This document shows positions 51,530 to 62,613 of a stretch of 64,000 nucleotides of DNA, piece after piece (position 1 is the first letter of the stretch; each line of letters begins with the position of its first letter). The notes beneath the pieces were generated by a model that saw nothing but the letters and a program-made list of their open reading frames with translations, did no database searches and was not told the origin of the DNA. The position numbers were made by a program, and so were the translations under genes. Source of the DNA: Glycine soja (Eukaryota > Streptophyta > Magnoliopsida > Fabales > Fabaceae); assembly GCF_004193775.1 (NCBI RefSeq), contig NC_041004.1, positions 32,698,411-32,762,410 on the forward strand, read 5' to 3'.

Positions 51530-54500
51530 TTTATCCTATGCTCCAAGGAATTATCAAATGATTTCTTTTTATACTTTTTAATGTAATAAATGAGTTGTTT
51601 TTAAGAAATATTTTTCATTTTTGTCCTCTTAACCTAGGGCATTTGGTGCATATGTGATGGAAAAATCTACACGCACATGTATAGAAAAAAGATCAATTGA
51701 CCTGAGTTGTCAAATTCAATAAAATGACACTTTTAGTAACTTTGTTAAATTTATTGAATTTGAACAGAAATATCTTATAAGTTGAAATGTATTAATTGAT
51801 GTTAAAAGTTAGACTTAATTCCTACTTTCTCAATTTTGCAAATTTGGTTTTTCTATTATTTTTACAAAATTGATCTCTTATTATTTTAATTGTATGCTAA
51901 CCTACCATGTAATAGTGTCACATTAACATTTCATTATATATCATATATAAATGAATAGAAAAAACAGGAGATACAATTTGTAAAATTAAAAAATATACAA
52001 TTAGGCTAAAATATCATACATAAAGAAAAAGAGGGTGGGGGATAGAGAGATCGGTAAGAGTAGGTGCTTTTCTTTATGCAAAAATGACCCTTGTAATTTA
52101 AATAATGAATTGCAAGTTGGCACATCAGTGGTGGTATGTTTCCTTTTTCGGCTATAAAAGTTTTGGGGTTTGAGTTGGGTAATGATTTTGATTTTCTCTT
52201 TAATTACAAAACTTGACTTGTAAACGAGGGAAGGCTGGTGCGTTTATTGTGGATTAATGTCACTTTCTCGAAATTAAGTAGTGGTTTTGTAGTTGTGATT
52301 TATTTGTGACCATGGAGATGGCATTCCATACCCTTCATGTGATTACATGTGGGGAATTTGAGACTCTAGTGTAAAGGTTCCCCTGTTTGGAGACCCTAGC
52401 ATGTGTTTTGATTCTGGTACAAGTGGGTGACATAACATCGATTTGCTATGTAGGTCCACAGTATTACCATACTTTGCTTTTTGTTCATATATACTTCCTT
52501 GCTCACACATAATAAAAACAAACAGCATAGAGGTGGTGTTTTTTGTTCAAGATTGGTTCATGTGACCCAAATAAATCCAAAGTTTGAATTATAGTGTTCT
52601 TTTTGTGATAATATTAAATGCTTTTAAGGCATCCAACTTTGATTAGATTTTAATTAGATTTCGTTTCTGAAAGGTCAAGATTAATGTGTTTAAAAATCAA
52701 GGAAACTACTTTTTTTAGAAATAAATAAATCTCAATATGTTCGAGACACAGCCATACATCAAATATGAACATATCTTGAGGGGCGGATTCATGAGTGTAA
52801 GTATTAAAGTGGGGGATTTTTTTATATAATTTTTAAATATTTAATTACTAATAAATAATTATTTAATAAATAATATATTTTAAAAAATAATTTAGTATTA
52901 ATTTTATGTATAAAACTAGAAATATGATCTATTACTAAAAGAAAATTAAACAAATATTAACTCATCAAAAACTTGTTTTTCTTATACATTTTTTTATTAG
53001 TATTTGTTTCCTCATGTATACATAAAAGATTCTAAGGGAGAAGAGAGTCAAGGCTCCTGCTTGGTCCCCCTTGAATTCGTTCCTACATATCTCTAATGGT
53101 TTGTCACATCATAACAGATTAGTTTTTTCTACTAAATTTAACTCTTATTTAAATTCTTGTTATGTTTTTGTTTTATCGATTAGAATGTTACTTTTTGTTA
53201 GTAAGAGGATTTGAATCCACCACTTTTTCTTCTTTTCCCTTTTTCACCGTTAGACCAACGGTATATTTCCTTTGTATTCTTGTTACGTTGATTGTTACAT
53301 AGCATCCATCTTGATTTTGAGATAACATGCAGAAGAAGGATACCAATGATTTTGTCTTAAATCCAATATAAATTGAGACTTTAAATGAAAATTTGATACT
53401 TTGAAGATCGACAGTGCTGCAATCCCTTCAGTCAATGTGCCATTAATAGGAAGCAACTTTTCACAAAGAAACAACAGCTATAGAATGAAATGTATTTTTG
53501 CCATAAGCATCAAGAAACAAAACACAGTTGGAACTATCGGCTGTAATTACAAATTTGCAAATACAAAATAGAGACACAAACCTTTTGCAACGTGACACCT
53601 TTATATGTGGATCCAATCTAACGTGCCATGAAAGCAAAATAGTGTAAGATTTCTGACCCACAATGTCATGCACATTGTCTAATTTGGTTTAACTATCTAA
53701 GCATTGATACTTAGTTAACCCTCGGAGGAAACTATTGTTTGGAGATGGATGCTTGTTAGTGAAGAAAGTAAATAGTCATAGTTCAAACTTGGGAGAAAGC
53801 ATGTCTTCTGGTAAAAACTATTCAAATCTAATGTTTTGTAAAATTATAATTATGAGATCTTATGCTAGTTTATATCGTAAAGCTAGTAAGTAGCTGTTTG
53901 GTTGAGTACGTAATTAATTTCAACAGCAGGTGAATCATGGTTATCTTGGTATTAGATGTGTACGGAACAACATTTTTTTCCTCATAGAACCAATAATGCA
54001 CCCCCGGGTCTGTGAGGGAGAACAAGATTCTACAACTACTAGCAAAGTTATACGATATAATAATGGAGACAAAGGTAGCATAACATTTAATTTATAATTG
54101 GTGCTACGTTTTAATTAGTTTAAATGGAACAAGATTTATATGGGATTAATTGGAGTTTATTGAGTATGTTAGCTTATACAATGTCATAACGTGATACACA
54201 ACAGAGACATTTGCAATTCGATCTTGAGCAGCTTCCTATTAGAAGATTCGACTTGAACTTTTGTTTCTTAACAGTTACAAATTGAGTGTCATTCTATTGT
54301 TAAATGGCTTACTTTTGTTCGGTTATTATTAAATGGCAACAACGACCTCTATATGTCTCCCTCTCATAGTAAACTTAGGCAATCCCTCTCAAAAAAAAAC
54401 TTAAGCAATTGTTAAATATACCTCCCTTAACTTAACTATTAGATGTACCTCACTCTCAATTTGAAGTATGCTCCTAACAAATTATATTGCCTAAACTTAC

Positions 54501-54574
54501 CTTTGATGCACTACTTAAGATCCTATAGGTTTTCTTATTCACAGAGCCCATACTATAATTTCTAACCAGGGTCC
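51530..54574. other. Intergenic upstream of cyclin gene; no gene seen
   Basis: AT-rich sequence with only short spurious frames. No RNA gene or transposon end was recognised. Confidence 0.6.
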
Positions 54575-55291
54575 ATCCAAAGGGGACATTTATATCCTGC
54601 ACCTTCTATTTCGCATCCTACACCTCGCAAAAGGTTTGAAAGGACAAAAACAGCCCTTTACTAGGCACCTCGATTCTGAAATGACTATTTTAAAATATAA
54701 TTTTTTGTATTCTAGAGTAGGTTTATGAAGTGTTTATTCTATTATGAAATAGTTGTTCTAGAAACGTATCCTATTCAAGAATAGTTGTTCTAGAATAGGT
54801 GGTGGAACCCTTCTTCCCTTCTTGAAACTCAAACCCTACGGGATCCGCACGAGGAGGATGGCGCTGAGTTCAATGCCAACGATCCCAGAAGAGCCCCTCC
54901 TTGCTCCAAACCGAGATCATCCAGTTCCATGCAGGTCTTGCTCCTTGTCTAAACTTTGTAGAAATCAATGTTTTTGGTTGTTGTTGTTTGAGGATTCACA
55001 TTATTAATTGGATCTGATTTTTCTTGTTCGAGGAGGTGGACCTCTCGTAGGACCTCCGTCACCCACCCTCATTGATGACAATTGTGACTTCACCACCCAC
55101 CCCCTTGCCTTCTTTGTCACCTCCAATGACATCGTCCTCAAAAGCTCCATTGCCTCCAATAGCATCGTACTTGGGTGGCATAGGGAAGAGGAAGAGGAGG
55201 TGTTAGGATCAATGATATTTTTTATCATTGAGAGTTTTTAGGAGGTGCATGTTTCATATTGGGAGGTGCACGATACAAATGCATCCAAAGG
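54575..55291. mobile_element. Pack-MULE carrying ribonucleotide reductase small-subunit fragments
   Basis: The element is 54584-55282 (699 bp), flanked by identical 9-bp ATCCAAAGG at 54575-54583 and 55283-55291. The ends are imperfect inverted repeats: left GGACATTTATATCCTGCACC against the inward-read right end GCATTTGTATCGTGCACC, continuing with CCTACACCTC/CATGCACCTC blocks. The 9-bp duplication fits Mutator-like elements. The interior (54858-55190) contains two exon pieces of the host gene for the RNR small subunit. No transposase is present. Confidence 0.82.
54858..55190 (+). pseudogene. Captured RNR small-subunit (R2) gene fragment
   Basis: The first piece starts at ATG 54858 (MALSSMPTIPEEPLLAPN), the N-terminus expected for plant R2, and ends at a CAG|GTCTTG donor (54934). 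The second piece reads EEVDLS at 55030-55047, a TAG stop at 55048-55050, then DLR. After a frame change it reads HPLAFFVTSNDIVL, corresponding to HVLAFFAASDGIVL of R2 proteins (the region bearing the first iron ligands). The order and intron position match R2, but a large middle part (around RFCMFPI...SFWTA) is missing. The stop and frameshift exclude a functional enzyme. Confidence 0.8.
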
Positions 55292-56680
55292 GTTGGGAGT
55301 TGTCAATTTAGGCCTAACTTTAAATGTCTGGGCTTTGCTATCCCCATCCACATTTATGCTTTTTCAACCCCAAACTTAATTTGATTTGTGCAATTTTCAA
55401 AAAATACTCCTAGCAAAAACATAATTTCGTTGATCAAAATATACAAAAAAAAAAAATGTTTCAGTGGCATAAGAGGGATGCCAACAAAATACTCAAGAAA
55501 AATGTGTTTTTATGGTATATTTTAATAAAGGAAATTGTGTTTAATTTATGTATTGAATTTGTGTTTCTCTTGTATATTGAATTCGCACCTCCTAATCCAA
55601 CGAAAATACGCTTTCGTTGATTAAAATACACAACTGAAATTTATGGTTGTGCATGTTTAAAAAATACAAAACCTGTGATTGGGTCACAAATAATTCTTGC
55701 CACCAATTTTTTATTCAACCAATCTTAATCTTAATGTTTGGGTCATGGATATTGTAGCATCGATGATTATTGATAAGTGCCAATTATACTTATACTTTGA
55801 TCCTTTAACTTGACACTTATCTCACTTTTCTCTAACTTTTAACACTTGTTTGACTTTAATTTTGTTAATAATAGAAACTTTAAGTTAGAATGTGGACTTT
55901 AACTGAAATAATTTTTCATTAGGTTTTGGTCTTTGTTTGTAGGAAAATTTGAAGGAAAGAAGTAAAGTTTGGAAGAATTGAAGAATTAGAGAAGTTGAGT
56001 GAATTCAATCCGTGCCCTCCAAGTTTTGAAGTTTTCATTAGGTTAGAATTGAAGTTTTCACATAGGTTAGTAGTTTATTTCAAACACGTTAGCATTGTCC
56101 ATTCGTACATTTCAACAGTTTTGAAAAAGTAGACAAGTTGAGTGAACTCAATCCGCGCGCGCCTTCCTATGTTTTGGATTGATGCTAAGAAGAATATGAT
56201 GTCTTTGTGATCATCAATGTATTAATGTGTTAGTGCTTAATTAAGATGTACACTTACAAACCTTGTGAGAAGGTTTCTATCCTCCTCAAAGTTAGGATTA
56301 ATGGATTTAATTTTAGACTAGGAGTTGCTTTGTTGGGTGATTTCCTTGTGAGAAGAATATGATATTATCTAGCATAATTTCTTATTATACTACCATTATG
56401 CTTTTTAAGATTCTAATTGAATTTAGAAGAGAGAAAAAAAAAAAGAGTTCATATGACGGGTGTTCATCCATCCATATGTTAAGTAATAATCTTTCTTCAC
56501 ATCTGATTAATCGTTAATGTTGACATATCACGCACATAAAACATTGGTATGCTAATGAAATTCTGTAAATAACAAAATACAAGAAACATATATCTCATGT
56601 GTCCACGCAGCCTATAGAATTGAAAGCAATCCCATGCAAATTATACAAATCCCTATCCATCACTATATTCTAGTGGGTTA
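55292..56680. other. Intergenic; no gene seen
   Basis: AT-rich sequence. Near 55990-56170 the words AGAAGTTGAGTGAATTCAATCCG and a similar copy occur twice (about 55990 and 56130), a minor local repeat. Confidence 0.5.
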
Positions 56681-56706
56681 AGGAAGGGATATATGAAAAC
56701 ATGTGA

Positions 56707-56972
56707 TTAAGCTAACAGCAGAGCGAAGAAGGCAACGATCATAAGAGTTATTAGCATATGAGTGAAGCGTGCTCCAACAACTAGCATAACAGAAACCGCA
56801 GACACAAACAAAGTAAAACTGAACATTCCTAGGATGGCAAGCCAAAGTGAATGAGATACTTGTGGTTGGAGAAGTGGTTTGCTTAATTTTAATGACAACA
56901 AGCACCAAAAAAATCTGGGTTTGCCAACCACGATGCATATCTTCCTGTGATTTCTGGTGTTATTCTTTTAAT
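56707..56972 (-). pseudogene. Truncated tandem copy of the small membrane-protein gene
   Basis: The minus-strand tail matches the last exon of the gene at 57229: LKLSKPLLQPQ, SLWLAILGMFSFTLFVSA and a terminal ALLLA. Upstream homology continues to about 56972 (TPEIxGRxASW) but is in another frame because of a one-base difference around 56920. No counterparts of the upstream exons are seen. It is a 3'-end-only duplicate, about 520 bp downstream of the intact copy. Confidence 0.75.
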
Positions 56973-57228
56973 ATCTTATTGTATTATGCTTATGCTTCAT
57001 AAGATTCTAAATGAATTTAAAAGAAAAAGAAAGAAAAGTTCATACGAAGGGATGTTCCTGTCATTCAGTGTTCCTCCATGAATATGTTCTGTCTATTGAA
57101 TCGTCGATAGCACATACCCAAACATCGTTTTATTGTTATGCGAATGAAATTATGTAAATAAAAAGATTACAACAACTTTTTCCGCCATGGCTAAAGGAAA
57201 CATAAGTACACATATGAAAACTGTCTAA

Positions 57229-58314
57229 TTAAGCTAACAGCAGAGCCAAGAAGGCACTGAGCATAACAGTTATCTGCATACGAGTGAACTGTGCTTCAAC
57301 AACAACCATAACAGAAGCAGCAGATACAAACACAGTAAAACTGAACATTCCTAATATGGCAAGCCATAGTGAATTGGGTCCTTGTGGTTGGAGAAGTGGC
57401 TTGCTGAATTTTAATGAACACAAACACACAAAAAATGTGAAGGTTGCCCACCAGGATGCACATCTTCCCATGATTTCTGGTGTTCTTCTTTCACCTTCAG
57501 AACTAATGTTCTTTGATGTTCTACTATCCTCTTTCACCTGGAATACACATGATATACATCACAGCATATATTATTGCTCAATTAAATACCTCACTACACA
57601 CAACCAGAGCAATAATATATGCTAAAGGAAGTGGCTTGCTCTGCAGTTTAATTAGTATTAGCATATACAATGGCATTACATTTCTGCAATAATTATAACT
57701 TATATAGTTTAGAGGGGGGAAAGAAGGAAACTTACACTTAAACTATTCATTTGTCCTAATGATACAAGCTTGCCCTTCTCATCGTCTCCTTGCTCCTCCT
57801 TTTCATGGATATTCTGCCTTTGGTTCAAGATTTTCGCAAAAAGATTTGTCAATTCAAACTGCAAAATATAATCAATATAGCTATACATATGTCAACTGCT
57901 GACTTTGGCATACTCAGATTCCTCAAAATCGATGTGAAAAAACAATAATAAATAAAAAAGATTAAGAACAATTTAGCTCGGTTTGTTTGAGTTGAATGGA
58001 GTTTGATCATGATGCAGTTCAGCACAGAAGCATATACAACTTACACAGGAGGAATTAGGCACACTCATGATTTGGTAGTAGTTCCCAGCGCATGAATCCA
58101 ACTCTCTCACACTGCAAATTTTGCTCCAACTTGATGATATGTGAAAGTCTGAAACCAAAACACACCTTAAACAATTTTTTCCAATGCTATCGTGGTGTTG
58201 ATGGCGAAATTCAATATGAAACCGCGTTTTGCTGCACCGAAAATTCAACGTCAAACCGAATTCTCTAGAACCAAGTAACCGCGTTTTAATGCAGGTGGTA
58301 TAAAAAAAATGCAT
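57229..58314 (-). CDS. Small membrane protein of unknown function
   Basis: Three exons in phase 0: about 58314-58045, 57858-57736 and 57537-57229. A product of about 233 aa results if the ATG at 58314 is used. Donors GTAAGT and acceptors TGCAG/TCCAG are good for both introns. Exon 1 could instead start at a TTTCAG acceptor near 58152, with an unseen upstream exon. The N-terminal half is soluble with several Cys. Exon 2 is charged (KEEQGDDEKGK). The C-terminal 75 residues carry hydrophobic segments (WWATFTFFVCLCSLKF; LWLAILGMFSFTVFVSAASV; VMLSAFLALLLA) and end at LLLA. I do not recognise the family. It lies head-to-head with the gene at 58576. Confidence 0.65.
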
Positions 58315-58575
58315 GCATCGCTTTCAATGACACCAATGATCAACTTTAAAAGTCAGTTACCGTGTAAAACGATTGTACTTTCTAGAACTGTGACGCAAAT
58401 ACTGATTATTATATTATTATAAGAATTGCGTGGAAGGTTTGTGTTACTGAAACGTTGAATTCCACGCGTATGATAATTGTACGGTATTGGGTAGAAGCAA
58501 TTTGTGTGTCTCTTGAGCAGAAACGAAAGTGATTATTAGTTTGTAAAGTTGCTGAGGCTGAGAGGAAGACAAGAA
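58315..58575. promoter_or_regulatory. Short bidirectional promoter interval
   Basis: Only 261 bp separate the two divergent start codons. The interval contains CCACGCGT near 58460 and AT-rich stretches but no clear TATA on either side. A shared promoter is inferred from spacing. Confidence 0.4.
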
Positions 58576-61500
58576 ATGAAGGAGATCAATGACCCTGCAG
58601 CACCATCGGCTTGTAGAGAAGCCATTCTAATAGATCGGATGAAAAGTTTTTTGCTATCTGTGGCAGAAAGGAAAGAGGAAGAGGACCGTGTTTATGCTCT
58701 CTATGATAGATGGACAACCGAAGAGATTTTGCATCGTATAGAAGAAATGGACGTGAGCGGCGACGACTCTGTGGTAGAGCTCACAAGCAAACTTATGCAA
58801 TGCATAGAAGAAATGAACTCAATGCTTTTGGAGCATGTTCTTTTAGAGAAACTCGAGGAAACTATAAAGGAACTGTATCCAGAACTCTGGGTAGTAAATG
58901 GTAAATTAATATCCAGATATTAGGATTGAAGTGGAAGTAACTCATCATAATTTCTAACATTTATGTATATTCTTTGTTTGATTTGTGTGCAGTGTGGGGC
59001 ATGGGGATTGTGATTGCTGATTCAGTTTGGGAATCCAAGTTTGCGCCTCACGCTGTGGATTCGTCTTTGCGGGAGCTTGAAAGTGTAAGTTATAACTCTC
59101 AGCAACTCTTAACTGTCATCACGATCCTGATTAGCTTTAAGTAGTTGAGAGCACATCTAGATTTCACTTGGAAGAACTCAAAGGTAAATTTACTTCTAAA
59201 GCAATAATTTTTCCTTCTTGCATTCAAATTTGCAATTATGCTAAGTAAAAATTCTTTGATCTGGAAAATGATTTCAATGGCTGTAACCTTTAATTTGTGA
59301 AATATTTTGAGATGTGAAGGGAGGTCTTAAAATGACAAGTAAATGTCACACTTTTGAGAGTTATTATTGTCTCCATTCAAATTGTTCTTGGTCCTATTAA
59401 GAGCAGAAAATTTTTTATTTCAAGAATTATCCTTTCCAATCATCATAATTTCATTGTTATATGATTTTTCACGTCCTCTATATTATACCGGAATGATGAT
59501 TCTCTTGTATATTATTTTATGTCTTATATATAATAATGGAAATACTTTTCTATTATATAAAAATGGGTGTCAAAAAATTACACTACAAAATTATATCTCA
59601 GTAAAAAATTTAAAACAAAAATGTCTTTCTATTGTGTAATTTTTTCACCTCTTTTATATAACGAAAATGTCTTTTTTTAGATATTTTTCATGAAAAATTA
59701 AATTAATTTTTTTACTTGAATTAATTTTGATACAAATTATATTAATTACGACACACATTATTTTTTAAACAATAATCAAATACATAAATTACCTTTTTAA
59801 TTAAATTTAAATTACTGCTGACATAAATTATCCTTTTATTTGATTTATTTATGTTTAATAAAGAGAATTCTTATAATAATTAATTTGATTGCTTTTATAA
59901 ATGATAAATTATATTCTATTAATTTAATTTTAATTAAAAAAATATTAAGTATCATTAAAAATGATAAATTATATCACAATTAATATCTCTTTCTAAAAAA
60001 ATCAAACTAATATTTAAACATTATAATTATATTTTTCAGTTTTTCATTTCCTACAATATTTTTCATCTCTTCCTAAAGTTTCAGATTAAATTTTTGGAGA
60101 TATGTCTTGAAATTATATAACTTTTTTTAACTATAAAACTTATATTGTTTTTTAATAATATAAAACGCCATTTGGAATCACTGATAAATAATTATTCAGT
60201 TTTTTGCAAGATTATTAATTTGTGATGTGTTCTTTTATTTTGTGAATTTAAATAACCACACTGCAATAAGTAAAAGACGTCCAATGGATTTATTAATAAT
60301 CTGATTGGTGGAATCAAAGCATTAAAACATTTATAATACATGATTGCTTAAATAAATTACTTATCTTATATTTATAAGTCCTACAATGTCACACAAATTT
60401 TAAAACTTTACACCAAAATTTACTCCAATACTAAAGTTGTGGGTGCTTAACTTAGGCAACATTAAATTTTATAATTGAAAATGTTTCTTTAATTGGTAAT
60501 AATGAATTAAATAATGGTTATTTATATAAGCAATGATTTTTTATATAAACAACTCAACTCAGCAATACATTGCTAAATTAGCTGCTCCAATACTAAAAAC
60601 TTGTTAAGTAAGGTTGCTTAACTTTAAACAACTTATGAAGTACCTACATTGGAGATGCTTTTATAAGAAATACTATAGAAATTGAATTTATTTGATAAAT
60701 AAGAAAGAGACATTATTTTTAGAGAAAAATATTACAAGAAATGAACTTATTTAATAAATGAGTTTGATATTTATTATTTTAATTGAAATTGAATCTAGTA
60801 ATCTAAATAAGAAAAGGATATTAATTAATTTGAAAGAATCATTAATAAAAGAGGTATAACTTATTTGATTGAGTATGATGCAGGAATGTTGTATTATTTA
60901 CTGTCTTCAATTTCTAGAGATAATTTTTTTGACAGGATTATTTGTAATAAATATTAATTTAAAGGGTTAATTAAGTTTTTAGTTGTTCAATTTTTTAGAT
61001 TCTAATTTTTAATTCCTCAATTTTTTTTATCAATTCTAGTTCTTTATTAATTTTTTGTCAAGATTTTAGTCCTTCTAAAAGTTTTTATTTTATTTTTAGT
61101 CTCTCATTTATTTTTACTGTTTAAAATTAGTCATTATTTTTCTAATTTTTAGTCGCTTATTTATTTTATATTTGAGACTAATTTTGTACAACAAAAATAA
61201 ATGAGGGACTTAAAATAGACAAAAACTTTTAGAATGATAGAAAAATAATGGAAGACTAAAAATTGTTAAAAAAAATTGAGGAATTAAAAGTTATAATATT
61301 AAAAAATTGAAAGACTAAAAACTTAATTAATTATGATCTAAATAAGGTAAAAAAAATTATTAATTATTGTTATTGTGTGCAATGTTTGGCACATTAGAAA
61401 AGTCATTTGTAGTAGTGAAAAGATAAAAGTTTATGTGCCTCTTTGAATACAAGACATAAATTCTTTTGAGAGCTTCTCTATTATAAATAAAATAATTTAG

Positions 61501-61843
61501 CTTTTAAAGTATCCAACTTTGTGAAACCTGTACCAAACTACGAAAAACAATTTTTCTACTTGCCCTTGTCTTTGTTTGCCTTTTGTCCAAACATGGGAAC
61601 GAAATAAACCATATAGGGCAAGTCTTTGTCATTCTCTTCCTTTTGTCCATTTTTATTATCAATAATAATCGGCATAGAAATTTAATAAGACATGCATGTT
61701 TTTCCTTAAAGAAATTGAATTGCACCTTGACTTGTTAGGTACCTAACTTTTATTGCTTTTATGTACAGAGAAAGATAATAAAACGTTACATTGGCACACT
61801 ACATTGTCCTCTGTATTATCCGATGCTAATGGTGGGAAACCAA
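58576..61843 (+). CDS. Unknown charged protein, divergent gene; 3' end uncertain
   Basis: Exons 58576-58900, 58993-59084 and 61769-61843 with GT-AG sites. The joins give a continuous frame: 108 codons plus 1 nt, then 31, then 25, or at least 164 aa. ATG 58576 (MKEINDPAAPSACREAIL) is the first ATG in frame. Exon 1 is predicted helical and acidic (SVAERKEEEDRVYALYDRW; LLEKLEETIKELYPELW). Exon 2 reads VWGMGIVIADSVWESKFAPH, and exon 3 RYIGTLHCPLYYPMLMVGNQ. A GTAAGT follows exon 3, so at least one more exon should exist. The open frame at 61860-62219 is a possible but unproven continuation. Intron 2 (2.7 kb) holds AT-rich repeats. No family recognised. Confidence 0.6.
60967..61330. repeat. Foldback element in intron, ~160-bp arms
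   Basis: The left arm starts TTAATTAAGTTTTTAGT. The right arm read inward starts TTAATTAAGTTTTTAGT as well, and both continue with TTCAATTTTTTA and TTTTTAATTCCTCAATTTTT. The spacer is short. It is MITE-like; the target duplication was not resolved because of the AT-rich flanks. Confidence 0.75.
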
Positions 61844-62613
61844 GTAAGTATAGAACTAATTGATACAAGTTATATGCTCTCTTCGTTCAAAACATAATTT
61901 TTTGCAATGCTATTCGTTGCTATTAATATTTTACTGTCAATTAGATCATTATAATTACAAATTTGATATAGAGAAGATAATGCAGCCACTTTGTGAACAA
62001 GAAAAGCACAACCTTTGTCTTGTTACTTGTAAAGATGATTGGAAAATTCGTCTCACATGGAGGCAAATAGACATAATTATGTTTTCAGCAAAATGTAGTG
62101 CCATCATAACGAAACACTTGTTGCCTAACTCTACATTGTCAGGCACACTCCCCACACACAAAGGCTTGTGCCTGGTAGAAATAATAGCTATACCTTATTA
62201 TGACTTGGTTGACAAGTAATTACTTTTTAACAAGTTTCCTTGCTAGTTTCCTGTAATAAAAGTTAAGTTCATGTGTGTCTTTCAAAACCTCACTTTTTCT
62301 TTTAAATATCTCCCATCTTTCAAATATCTATAACATATCTACCAATATTAAAAAAGAAACTATCGATAAAATGTCATATTTGCATTTTCTCTTGTAAAAG
62401 TAGTAAAATAAAGTTCAATGAATTAGCTAAATTACTGAGTTGCAAAACCATTTCAATATTTGTAACCATTAATTTCTGAAATAGTCTGAGCTATTTCCCA
62501 ATTGACACCTATAAATGCAATAAAATGGAAGGTGCTATTTTTTATTGTTTTTTTTTCTTGAGTCATGATTGGTTTGAAATATGTTGAAATGCAACTAAAC
62601 ATGACTTTATTAT
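61844..62613. other. Possible 3' part of unknown gene, otherwise no feature
   Basis: A 119-codon open frame (61860-62219) starts inside the intron of the preceding gene. It has no recognisable domain and could be chance or a retained exon. The remainder is AT-rich. Confidence 0.3.
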
